Below are positions 14,324 through 22,659 of a stretch of DNA of 33,280 bases, in pieces. The position numbers and the translations under genes are program-made. The DNA lies in NCBI GenBank assembly GCA_014378525.1, contig JACMNL010000077.1:1-33280 (forward strand). Reading direction: 5' to 3'. The DNA is from Bacteriovorax sp. (GTDB lineage Bacteria; Bdellovibrionota; Bacteriovoracia; Bacteriovoracales; Bacteriovoracaceae). Each line of letters begins with the position of its first letter. The stretch's first letter is position 1. The notes beneath the pieces are model-generated. The model searched no databases. It had not been told where the DNA came from and saw nothing but the letters and a program-made list of their open reading frames with translations.

Positions 14324-17145
14324 TATTTAGCTCCTTCTTTTAAACCTAGCTCTACAACATATTTAGCTAATGCATCGATTTGTTTTTCTGCGCTTCCGCC
14401 AAAGTAGCTCGGTTCAGATGGCTCAGTTCCATTTTCTCCGAAGAAGCTTGGCATTGATGTACCTGGAAGAATATTTTGTGGATTTTTTAACCATAATTTA
14501 ATCCACGAAGGACGCAATCTCTCTGAAGCTTTATATAAGTTTGGAGCAAGCGGAGTTTCTTTTGTAAATCCTATTGCGTGACATGAAACGCAGTTATAGG
14601 CATTAAATAATTTTACCGCTTCTTCTCTTTCGCCTGGAAGCCATTTTACAAACTCTGCTGGCTCTACAACCGTAGGCTGTTTAGCACCTAACTGGAATCC
14701 TGCTACTAGTCTGTTTTTATCTTCAGTAGAAAGATTGAAAGAAGGCATTCTTACTTTTAACCAAGGTCTAATCGGTTGAACATTTCCAAAGAAATGGTAC
14801 ATCCAATTAGCTTGAACACGATGACCTTCATTCACTAAACGAGGTGGTCCCTGATTGATGTCATCGAGATACATATTTAAAATATTTCCACGTAGTCCAT
14901 CAATCTTGTGACAGTTCACGCACCCATATTTGTAAGCGACTTTCATACCATCATTGTAAACTTCTTCACCGGCAGTGTATCTTTTCACTCCAGCTAGAGG
15001 AATAGGATCAGAAACTTGTCCGAGAATAGCTACCGTTATTTTCTTAGCTTCTGTTTCAGACATATAAAAGTTTGGCATCAACTGTAGATCGCGGAAAACT
15101 TTATCAATTCCAATATCCCAACGTCTTGGGTTTTGTAGATGAGCAGTAATCCATGCCCCTCTTGTGTTCCCTACGTCATGCTGAATACCGTAACCAAATT
15201 GAGTAATTGGTTTTGACCCTTCTTTTGTAAGCTCTGGTCCGATAGGAGCGTAGCCATCAAATCCTTCGATATTGTGACAAGAAAAACATCCGTACTTTCC
15301 AATTGATCTCTTACCAAGATCAAGAGTTTTTTCACGGTCGTCCATTTTCGCTACTTTCGCTGCAGCACTGGCATTTGTATCAAACGCTGAAAGGTAGTCA
15401 GCAAGAAGCCAGTCACGATCTTTTTTATCTAGAGGTGAGAACTTTAACTCTTCAAAAGATTTGTTTTTTAAAGTTAATAAATAGGCTGCAATGTCCTGCG
15501 CTTCGGGGTCTGTTAAACGAAGAGAAGGCATGACTGTATCTTCTTGGTAATGCCATGGCTTTTTGATCCAAGAAACCAACCAGTCCGGACTAACTTTTGA
15601 TCCAATGCCTGAAAGCCAAGGGCCAGTGTAAGCTTTAACTGCATTTGATTGATCTTCTAAACCATCAACACCATGACATGCAAGACAACCGATTTGAGAA
15701 ATTAACTCTTTACCTTTTTCGGCGTTACCACCATGGTATTTTTCGTTTGGCTCATATGGTTTTGACTTATCATAGATGTATTCTGCCATTGCATTTACTT
15801 CAGCAATGTTCAACTTTACGAACTCAGGTTTTGAATTGTTCGACTGTCTAAAGAAGGCCGGCATTTTTGTATGTTTATTGAAAGAGCGTGGCTCCCATAC
15901 CCATGACTTAAACCATTCTTTATTAACTTTCCCGGCAATTTTTAGAAGCGAAGGACCAACTTTTCTCTTATGTTGTTTACCTTCAATTTTATGACAACCA
16001 AAACATCCGTACTTCTCCATTGCAGAAATACCTTCGTTTAGTACTGTTGCCCCAGGAACTAACTCAACACCCTGGTGACATTTCACGCAGCTTGCTTCGG
16101 TCTGAGATTTCGGAAGCATTGGAGATGGAATATGGTGTGGCTCTTTCCAGCTATATTTTTGAATCCATTCTTTTTCCTGTTTTTCAGAATCCGGCATGTG
16201 AGCAACAGTTGTGAAGTCATTTACTCTGTGACCTTCACCACCGTGACATGAAGTACATCCAATTTGTTTCATCGGGTGTTTTGATTCAAGACCAACCATC
16301 TCATCTAAACGAGGGTGAGTTTTGAATGGGTTCACTTCTTTTTCAAATCCAGGTTGATCAATAAAAGTGTGACAAGTAATACAACGATCAACTTTCGGAA
16401 CTTGTCTGAAGTATCTGTCGTCAACAAGGTTATTTACAACGATCTGACGAATCTTGATTGTTGGATCCATGAAGTCGATGAATGGTAAATTTCTTAAAGC
16501 AAAAACCGGACTGATGTCGGTTTGTGCGTGGGCCATTTTTAATAGCTCTAAAATATTTGTGATATCTTTGATTTCTTTTTGAGTATCAAAAACTTCTTTA
16601 TTTAAATCAGCAATTTTATTTTCAACTTCTTTCAATTGCGCCTGATAAGCTTTTAAGTCATCTTTACCTTTGTAAAAAGCAACTTTAAGTTCAGCAAGAT
16701 TTTTGAAATTTTTCTCGACTGCTTTGACTTCGTGATGTGCTTCCGCAGTCTCGAAGCCAAAGTTACTCGCTCCGACCTTACCGTTTAGAATTCCGTTAAC
16801 AATCGATTGAGCTTTAATTTTTGCAGCAATAGCAGATTTTTCTTTTTCAGCTTTAGTTATCTGCTCTTTTCTTGAAGCAACAATCTCTTCACCTTTAGCA
16901 AGACGAGCTTTCATATCAGCAAGTTTGTTTGCATCGATGTTTTTAGAAGCTTCTGCAATTTTAGCGTCAAGGTGACGTCTTTGAATTTTTAGTGCTTCAA
17001 CCTGATACCCTTTCCAAGGTCTCATGTAGTCATCTAGAAAAACCCAAATAGTTGTTACGAAAAATATGAAGGACAAGATCGCCATGACCTTGTGGAGTTT
17101 TGACATATTGTATGCCATTCCCGGTTCCTTATTATTCTCACTCAT
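14323..17145 (-). CDS. Membrane-anchored eight-heme cytochrome c of the bc-type complex
   Basis: A 940-aa protein that occupies the place of cytochrome c1. It has one N-terminal transmembrane helix (~18-37), a long charged helical or coiled-coil region (~48-205), then eight CXXCH heme sites at Cys255, 297, 353, 381, 487, 620, 742 and 852. The last five are each followed by a probable axial Met in an MP motif (Met428, 539, 690, 800, 898), so they look like serial class I cytochrome domains. The first three are close together, lack such Met and are surrounded by His, suggesting bis-His ligation. It follows the subunit IV-like gene by 55 nt with an AAGGA Shine-Dalgarno. Likely role: electron wire from the Rieske/cytochrome b part to the oxidase. 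Confidence 0.92.
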   Translation of the reverse strand: MSENNKEPGMAYNMSKLHKVMAILSFIFFVTTIWVFLDDYMRPWKGYQVEALKIQRRHLDAKIAEASKNIDANKLADMKARLAKGEEIVASRKEQITKAEKEKSAIAAKIKAQSIVNGILNGKVGASNFGFETAEAHHEVKAVEKNFKNLAELKVAFYKGKDDLKAYQAQLKEVENKIADLNKEVFDTQKEIKDITNILELLKMAHAQTDISPVFALRNLPFIDFMDPTIKIRQIVVNNLVDDRYFRQVPKVDRCITCHTFIDQPGFEKEVNPFKTHPRLDEMVGLESKHPMKQIGCTSCHGGEGHRVNDFTTVAHMPDSEKQEKEWIQKYSWKEPHHIPSPMLPKSQTEASCVKCHQGVELVPGATVLNEGISAMEKYGCFGCHKIEGKQHKRKVGPSLLKIAGKVNKEWFKSWVWEPRSFNKHTKMPAFFRQSNNSKPEFVKLNIAEVNAMAEYIYDKSKPYEPNEKYHGGNAEKGKELISQIGCLACHGVDGLEDQSNAVKAYTGPWLSGIGSKVSPDWLVSWIKKPWHYQEDTVMPSLRLTDPEAQDIAAYLLTLKNKSFEELKFSPLDKKDRDWLLADYLSAFDTNASAAAKVAKMDDREKTLDLGKRSIGKYGCFSCHNIEGFDGYAPIGPELTKEGSKPITQFGYGIQHDVGNTRGAWITAHLQNPRRWDIGIDKVFRDLQLMPNFYMSETEAKKITVAILGQVSDPIPLAGVKRYTAGEEVYNDGMKVAYKYGCVNCHKIDGLRGNILNMYLDDINQGPPRLVNEGHRVQANWMYHFFGNVQPIRPWLKVRMPSFNLSTEDKNRLVAGFQLGAKQPTVVEPAEFVKWLPGEREEAVKLFNAYNCVSCHAIGFTKETPLAPNLYKASERLRPSWIKLWLKNPQNILPGTSMPSFFGENGTEPSEPSYFGGSAEKQIDALAKYVVELGLKEGAK

Positions 17146-17200
17146 CTCAATAATCCTTAATATAAAATCTTAAAGTTAATTCTTAATTGTTCGCGAACTC

Positions 17201-18283
17201 TTATAAGTTTAATTCCCACTCAGGCAGAGCGATGATGTACTTCATACTGAATAACCAGCGAAGAACCATCTTAATCGGTAAGCTCATCATAACTACAACC
17301 AGAGTCATGAATAAATAGTAACGAATCGGTCCAAGATCGATATAGAACTTGCGTCCGAAACTTGTTGCTCTCGCAACCCATACTGGAATGAAACCAACGT
17401 ATGCAATCGTAAGAATGATCCCGAAGATCTCTCTTACAACCAGGTTTTTTGGCATTCCAATACCAAGACCTTTGATCCAGATAAATTCTGAAAGGTTGAT
17501 GTTGAATTCAGCTACGATTTTATGGAAGTCCCAATATTCAAACGGACCATAGAATGTCCAGTTCGGACCTCGGAGGAATACCCCGACGATAATCAGGTAA
17601 ACCCAAAGGATTAACCAACCGTACATGAATGAAATGATCGCCCACTTTCTGTCTTTAAAGCAGTAGTATCCGTTCCCTTTCGGGTTTGTATCAATATAAG
17701 GAATAGCTATTAGACCAGCTACGATTAAAACGGGAAGAACAACTCCGGCCATCCAAGGGTCGAAGTAAACTAACATTTCCTGCAGACCTAAGAAGTACCA
17801 GGGAGCTTTCGCCGGGTTTGGTGCCCAGGTAGGGTTGGCAGATTCTTCAAGAGGAGCTTTAAAAACAATCGCCCATACAACCAAGAAAGCAGTACATGCG
17901 ATGATTGCAAATAATTCTGTGTATACAAGGTTAGGCCATGACCAGACTTTTTCTCTGTTTTCAGGCATTGCTTCAACAGGCTCAAGTCCTTGCTCCATTC
18001 TCGTATCGTTGATTGCCGCTTTATGCATAGTGAACCATGTAAAGAAAGCAACTAACACCAGAAGGATACCGATAGGTACGTTATCCGGAGTCTTGATGAT
18101 CAGGTAGAAGTTCGGATCAGCGAAGAAAAAGATCAACACTGGAATCGAGAGAATTGTAAACCAAGTCGCAAACTTCTTACTACCAAACGTCTTGTAGTGT
18201 TTTATCATTAGATAAAATAAAAAAGTCGCGATTGGAAACGAGACGATCGGTTCTGCTAAATGGTTAATAAGTTCTTTTAACAT
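17201..18283 (-). CDS. Cytochrome b C-terminal (subunit IV-like) protein, extended
   Basis: A 360-aa membrane protein corresponding to the C-terminal half of cytochrome b, enlarged by about three extra N-terminal helices and further C-terminal helices compared with the 160-aa chloroplast subunit IV. The quinol-site segment NPAKAPWYFLGLQEMLVYF (~residues 155-175) is the counterpart of the PEWY region, with Pro in place of the Glu. The segment SWPNLVYTELFA precedes it. An AAGGAAAA Shine-Dalgarno is present. The gene is 31 nt downstream of the cytochrome b6-like gene, and together they form a split cytochrome b. Confidence 0.88.
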   Translation of the reverse strand: MLKELINHLAEPIVSFPIATFLFYLMIKHYKTFGSKKFATWFTILSIPVLIFFFADPNFYLIIKTPDNVPIGILLVLVAFFTWFTMHKAAINDTRMEQGLEPVEAMPENREKVWSWPNLVYTELFAIIACTAFLVVWAIVFKAPLEESANPTWAPNPAKAPWYFLGLQEMLVYFDPWMAGVVLPVLIVAGLIAIPYIDTNPKGNGYYCFKDRKWAIISFMYGWLILWVYLIIVGVFLRGPNWTFYGPFEYWDFHKIVAEFNINLSEFIWIKGLGIGMPKNLVVREIFGIILTIAYVGFIPVWVARATSFGRKFYIDLGPIRYYLFMTLVVVMMSLPIKMVLRWLFSMKYIIALPEWELNL

Positions 18284-18314
18284 TTTCTATTTTCCTTAAT
18301 AGTTTTTGTAATAC

Positions 18315-19097
18315 TTATAGCGGAGCTGAGATCCCACCGTCTTTTCTTACTCTCCAAAAGTGAACTGCAATTAAAACCCCGACAACTAGCGGGATGAATA
18401 CACAGTGAAGAATGTAAAAACGAAGAAGAGCCGGCTCACCAACGAAACGTCCACCTAATAACTGGAAACGCACGTCGTTTTTATCTGAAACCATTACGAA
18501 GTCACCGATGCGGGCAAGCATTGCTCCGGGGCCAGCGTTCCCCATGAATGGAGTCGCTTTCGCCATACCAGATCCAACCGTGATCGCCCAAATAGCAAGC
18601 TGATCCCATGGAAGAAGGTATCCAGTGAATGATAGAAGTAGAGTTAAAACTAGAAGGATAACACCAATACCCCAGTTGAATTCGCGAGGTGGTTTGTATG
18701 AACCTGTCATGAATACACGGAACATGTGAATCCAAACCGTAATGACCATCGCGTGCGCTCCCCAACGATGTATCTCGCGCATGATTCCCAGAGGAACGTG
18801 TTCGCGAAGTGCAATGATGTCGTTGAATGCGTATTCAGCAGTTGGTCTGTAGTAGAACATTAGAAGAAGGCCAGTAACAGTAAGAGCAAGGAAGATGAAG
18901 AAAGTTAATCCACCCATGCACCAAGTGTAACCTAACTGCACACCAGATTTTTTTAACTTAATCGGGTGAAGGTGAAGAAACACGTTACCTGCGATAACAG
19001 CTGCTCTGTTACGAGCGTTATCCGGCGGTCCATGTCTGAAAATTGATTTCCAAACCTGTGTGTCGCGAACTTTTTTTGCTAATCCATTTCCTGCCAT
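18315..19097 (-). CDS. Cytochrome b6-like protein (N-terminal half of split cytochrome b)
   Basis: A 260-aa protein with four core helices that bind two b hemes. The His pairs are visible: His110 and His124 in helix B (EIHRWGAHAM...WIH) and His231 and His246 in helix D, spaced 14 and 15 residues apart as in cytochrome b6 (cytochrome bc1 has 14 in helix D). The segment WCMGGLTF aligns with YCLGG of b6, placing Cys60 at the position that binds heme ci covalently in b6f. The segments FYYRPTAEYAF, FTGYLLPWDQLAIWA and VRKDGGISAPL are also b6-like. It lies between the Rieske and subunit IV-like genes with an AGGA Shine-Dalgarno. A quinol:cytochrome c oxidoreductase of the b6f/menaquinol type is the clear reading. 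Confidence 0.95.
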   Translation of the reverse strand: MAGNGLAKKVRDTQVWKSIFRHGPPDNARNRAAVIAGNVFLHLHPIKLKKSGVQLGYTWCMGGLTFFIFLALTVTGLLLMFYYRPTAEYAFNDIIALREHVPLGIMREIHRWGAHAMVITVWIHMFRVFMTGSYKPPREFNWGIGVILLVLTLLLSFTGYLLPWDQLAIWAITVGSGMAKATPFMGNAGPGAMLARIGDFVMVSDKNDVRFQLLGGRFVGEPALLRFYILHCVFIPLVVGVLIAVHFWRVRKDGGISAPL

Positions 19098-19144
19098 TTT
19101 AAAAATCCTGTTCTGAAAATATTTTTTAAAAACTTAAATACTAA

Positions 19145-19645
19145 TTATACGTTTAAGAAAGAATCCGGGTTTTCCCATTCGCCTTTTTCCCAACGGTAAA
19201 CTTTAGTTTTATCAACTTTAATTTTTCCGTCTGGCTGAAGACCAATTTTAAATCTTTCAAGTGGACGTGGCGTTGGGCCTTCGAAGTTAATCCCACTCAT
19301 GTAGTAGCCAGATCCATGACATGGACATTTGAATTTTAATTCAGCTGGAAGCCAGTTAGGAATACAACCCAAGTGAGTACAGATGTTTGATAGAGCAATA
19401 AGTTTTCCTTCCTGCTTAACCATCCACACACCGAACGTTGCTTTGAATCTTTCATCAACGCCTGATGGAAAATCTCCAGGTAAACCTGCTAAGAATTCCA
19501 TCTCCGGATCGAAGTTAACGTTTGGATATGAAAATCTAAATGCCATTGCACCCAGACCCGCGCACGCAGCAGAAAACATTACCCAACCTACAGTTACGTA
19601 ACTAAAAAACTCACGACGGTTTAAAGCTAATTTTGTGTCACTCAT
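19145..19645 (-). CDS. Rieske [2Fe-2S] iron-sulfur protein
   Basis: A 166-aa Rieske protein that takes the first electron from quinol in the bc-type complex. The cluster ligands are in CTHLGC and CPCHGSGY, spaced normally; the two further Cys needed for the disulfide are present. The N-terminus NRREFFSYVTVGWVMFSAACAG combines a twin-arginine motif with the membrane anchor helix, as expected for Tat-inserted Rieske proteins. The PTPRPLERF motif follows the cluster. The gene starts with an AAGGGA Shine-Dalgarno, 119 nt after the HEAT-repeat gene; a TATAAC within that gap might give an internal promoter, with low confidence. Confidence 0.96.
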   Translation of the reverse strand: MSDTKLALNRREFFSYVTVGWVMFSAACAGLGAMAFRFSYPNVNFDPEMEFLAGLPGDFPSGVDERFKATFGVWMVKQEGKLIALSNICTHLGCIPNWLPAELKFKCPCHGSGYYMSGINFEGPTPRPLERFKIGLQPDGKIKVDKTKVYRWEKGEWENPDSFLNV

Positions 19646-19764
19646 GACAAAATCCCTTGTTATAAACGCAAATAAGCCGAGAACATTTTTCGATTTAAAA
19701 TCGCTAGATGTTTCAGCTGTTAGTTATTAAAAATAATCAATACTTAGATTATGCGAAGGATCGC

Positions 19765-20655
19765 TTATTTTTTCAATATATTTAATACTTCCTTCGCTTT
19801 TGTAGCTACAGAAATATTATCATCCTTGTTCGCAACTTCTAAAATAGTATTGTTTAAAACGTTCCAGTTATATTTCGCGAGCGTCATTAAAACGCTCAAC
19901 TTTAAGTCGTTGATCTGTTTTACATCTAATGCTGGCGGTAATACGCGAGCTTCTTTAGGCGGATAAGGCATCTTCAAAATCTCTACAAGAAGATCTTTTC
20001 CTGCGTCGTCATGGTAAGCAATTAACGCAGTTGCTGCTGCGTATCTTACGACCACACTATCATCGCGTAACAGAGGGTGAATCGCCTCTCTCGCCGCTGG
20101 AACTTCGTGTGTAGCAAGTGCTAGCGTTGATGCTTGTCTAAGGATTGCTTCAGGTGATTTTAAAAGCTCAATCGTGCTGGCCCAGTCAAATGTAATTCCT
20201 TTAGGCTCGTTTGCTAGAGACACCACTGCATGAAATTTTACGTCAGTGTCCTGATCTTGTAATGCAAGTTGTAAAGTTGGAAGTGCAAGCTCGGTTTTTA
20301 ATGCACCCATCGCAGCAATAATAAATCCGCGAGTTCTTGGGTCAACAGATTCTTTATAGGCAGTCGTTAAATTTTCAATCAACCATGGATATTCTTCGGC
20401 AGGAATCTGGGAACTGTTAATTTGTTTTGAGAGTTCGTAAGCAGCAACCCACTTATTTCCAAATGTGCGCGATTGAATTTCGTTCACTAAATCTTTGTAT
20501 GATCTTTCAGCAGACAACATTTTTGTTACACCGAAAATAATCAGAGCACCAAAAAGCACAATGGCAACAGGAACAACGAGGCTTCCTACGAAAGGATTCT
20601 CAAGAATTTTCTTTTGAGTCTGTGGAGCTCTAGAATCATTTGATTCAGTCGACAT
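19765..20655 (-). CDS. Membrane-anchored HEAT-repeat protein leading the bc-type operon
   Basis: A 296-aa protein with one transmembrane helix (~23-42) and a C-terminal domain of helical HEAT/PBS-lyase-like repeats. Repeat-like units include VDPRTRGFIIAAMGAL, QDTDVKFHAVVSLANE, PEAILRQASTLALATH and DDSVVVRYAAATALIAYH. The topology puts the repeats in the periplasm. The ATG at 20655 is chosen over a TTG four codons earlier. It is the first gene of the locus and lies 119 nt before the Rieske gene. HEAT folds bind proteins, so a role as assembly factor or extra subunit of the bc-type complex is plausible but inferred only from position. Confidence 0.85.
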   Translation of the reverse strand: MSTESNDSRAPQTQKKILENPFVGSLVVPVAIVLFGALIIFGVTKMLSAERSYKDLVNEIQSRTFGNKWVAAYELSKQINSSQIPAEEYPWLIENLTTAYKESVDPRTRGFIIAAMGALKTELALPTLQLALQDQDTDVKFHAVVSLANEPKGITFDWASTIELLKSPEAILRQASTLALATHEVPAAREAIHPLLRDDSVVVRYAAATALIAYHDDAGKDLLVEILKMPYPPKEARVLPPALDVKQINDLKLSVLMTLAKYNWNVLNNTILEVANKDDNISVATKAKEVLNILKK

Positions 20656-20793
20656 GTTTAACACCAAGTAGCCAGGGGCCTACATTTTTTGTTACTTTTT
20701 ATTTCTTAAAAACGTTGTTAATGATAAATAGCAAATCTACATTACCATGACAATTTATTTGAGCTAGACACAAGAAAATATAAGCGAGAAATT

Positions 20794-21339
20794 ATGGCCT
20801 ATTTACTTCGTACTTTAATCGTAATCATGATCGCAAGTATCACTCTTACAGCTCTACTTGCGTTAAACGTTGTACATCTACAGTTCAGTCATATTCAGCT
20901 GGCAATTCCCGCCTTTCTTTACACTATCTTCGCGCAGGCATTCGTGATGTTTTACTTCATCGGGGTTTCTCGTCTAACAAATAATGTTTATAACATCGTT
21001 GCTTCAGGCGCGAACCTGAATGAGCTGTTCGATAATCCACCTGAAGATCTTGCGCCCTACATTGAAAAAACAAAAAAATTTGTTGAAGAGTCTGATCGAT
21101 CGAAGAGACAGACAATTCCCTGGACAATTCTTATGTTGATCCTGGGAATGATTGCATTTCTTCTTGGCGGAGCTCACGATACGGGATTAGTCGCTAAGAC
21201 AACTCACTCTGGTGTTGTGCTTGGATTTTTTATTGCAATGATGATCGGATTTTTCAGGCAATGGTATTATCTTGGGAAATCGCATTTGCTGTTAAGAAAA
21301 CTGAAAGGTCTTTATGGAATGAACGACGCCCAGATGTAG
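20794..21339 (+). CDS. Four-helix membrane protein of unknown function
   Basis: I do not recognise this 181-aa protein. It has two N-terminal helices (~5-27, 37-58), a soluble loop of about 50 residues rich in acidic and Asn/Pro positions (~65-108), and two C-terminal helices (~110-127, 135-155), ending with a basic cytoplasmic tail. There are no catalytic motifs. It is divergent from the HEAT-repeat gene across a 138-bp gap, in which TTGTTA-17 bp-TACATT (plus strand, starting near 20721) is a possible promoter. Its end is 3 nt from the end of the convergent gene. A His residue pair (THSG, GAHD) near the last helices is noted without interpretation. Confidence 0.72.
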   Translation: MAYLLRTLIVIMIASITLTALLALNVVHLQFSHIQLAIPAFLYTIFAQAFVMFYFIGVSRLTNNVYNIVASGANLNELFDNPPEDLAPYIEKTKKFVEESDRSKRQTIPWTILMLILGMIAFLLGGAHDTGLVAKTTHSGVVLGFFIAMMIGFFRQWYYLGKSHLLLRKLKGLYGMNDAQM

Positions 21340-21342
21340 TTT

Positions 21343-22644
21343 CTAGATCGACTTCACCATGATGAAGACGCGCGTTTTTCCCGGAACATTTTTTACATTC
21401 GACGTATTACTTTCCATCAACTTCGATTGATTTACTTTCATCGTCTCACTCATAAATTCTTTGAAACTCGCTTGAGGAATATATATGTTGTAATAAACTC
21501 CACCTGGAACATCAGCACCCGGGGTTGAATCTTTCACCGGAGACCCTTGGTATTTTTTTACGAGTTCGTTGATCTGATCTCTGGTTGCGTAGGTATTTGT
21601 CGACGTCATCATCAGGCGATATGTTTTTGTCGTTCCACCAGTTGTCTCGCGATATCCATTGGCGTTTTCAGCATCGCCTTCGAATTTTGATCTGACTTTA
21701 TCTGCTTTATTAAAATCTTTTGGAATATCTTCAAATGAAGAATCTGTTACATCCGTTTCTTCTTCGTAAGTATTTGGATCGAAAAATTCTGTGACGTCAC
21801 TCGATTTAGAAATATCTTTAATGCCGTCGAAATCCAGTTTGTATTCTTTCACCGGTTTTTTCTCAAGACCCTTAAAAACTCCGCTTTTATTCAGCCAGGT
21901 AAATTGCGGTTCATAAATGCTAACTTTGTTGGCCAGATATCTTTCGTACCAGATATTTCCCTGACGGACTCCGTAGATTGTCAAAGTAAACAGCAATAAT
22001 AAAATACTGATGTCCTGAACTACGCGTACTTGTTTTAAAAAACTAGACCGTTCTTTTATTTTTTCTAAATCAAAACCGTTCGTCTGAAAATCTGCTTTCA
22101 TTTTTTTCAGGAAAATTCCCCACTCATCAAAAAGTGTGACTTCCATTGAAGGCATAATCTCATCTTCTTTCGAACCGATCTGCGGTGTCGGAATACCTAA
22201 GGCAAGCTGGATTTTTGCATAAGATGTATGAAGATTCGGGCTTAAAACATTTCCCACCTGAAAAACATCACTTAAATATTGATCCAGATGTGGAAATTCA
22301 TCGAGCAGATAATTTCTCAGGATCGTTGCCAGTAAAGATGGATTCATGTCGGACTCTTCTGCGAGTTCACCGATCGTTTTATCTTTGAATAAAAAAATGA
22401 AACTTAAAAATTTATCTCTTAACCACAAAAACCATGATGAAAGTGATCCGATTCGCACTTGCGAGTAAGCGTAATCGAAACGAACGATAAGTTTTCTCAC
22501 TGTTAAATTTTCTTCAAAGAAAACTTCCCAGAAAGATTCAAACTCTTTCTTGAAACGTCCCTGCCATGTCAAACCATCGAGGTTTAAGTTTAACCAGTTA
22601 CGAAATTCAAGATAATCAGAATGTGTGAAAACCAAATCGTTCAT
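21343..22644 (-). CDS. Single-pass membrane protein with N-terminal helix-turn-helix-like region
   Basis: A 433-aa protein not recognised as a known family. Residues ~88-112 (TIGELAEESDMNPSLLATIL) read like a helix-turn-helix. One transmembrane helix (~210-226) separates the cytoplasmic part from a ~200-residue periplasmic part rich in Asp, Thr and Lys, with a low-complexity linker (~270-320) and a folded C-terminus (TYRLMMTSTNTYATRDQINEL to the end). The last domain loosely resembles the extracytoplasmic part of DUF4349-like anti-sigma or sensor proteins, a weak impression. The gene begins 15 nt after the thiolase stop, so the two may form an operon. Confidence 0.7.
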   Translation of the reverse strand: MNDLVFTHSDYLEFRNWLNLNLDGLTWQGRFKKEFESFWEVFFEENLTVRKLIVRFDYAYSQVRIGSLSSWFLWLRDKFLSFIFLFKDKTIGELAEESDMNPSLLATILRNYLLDEFPHLDQYLSDVFQVGNVLSPNLHTSYAKIQLALGIPTPQIGSKEDEIMPSMEVTLFDEWGIFLKKMKADFQTNGFDLEKIKERSSFLKQVRVVQDISILLLLFTLTIYGVRQGNIWYERYLANKVSIYEPQFTWLNKSGVFKGLEKKPVKEYKLDFDGIKDISKSSDVTEFFDPNTYEEETDVTDSSFEDIPKDFNKADKVRSKFEGDAENANGYRETTGGTTKTYRLMMTSTNTYATRDQINELVKKYQGSPVKDSTPGADVPGGVYYNIYIPQASFKEFMSETMKVNQSKLMESNTSNVKNVPGKTRVFIMVKSI

Positions 22645-22659
22645 AGTTCGTTTTTTTTC

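Noticed and set aside
19646..19764. Terminator between HEAT and Rieske genes
   Set aside because: The CGATTT-T-AAATCG dyad has no usable loop or T-tract; continued transcription is more likely.
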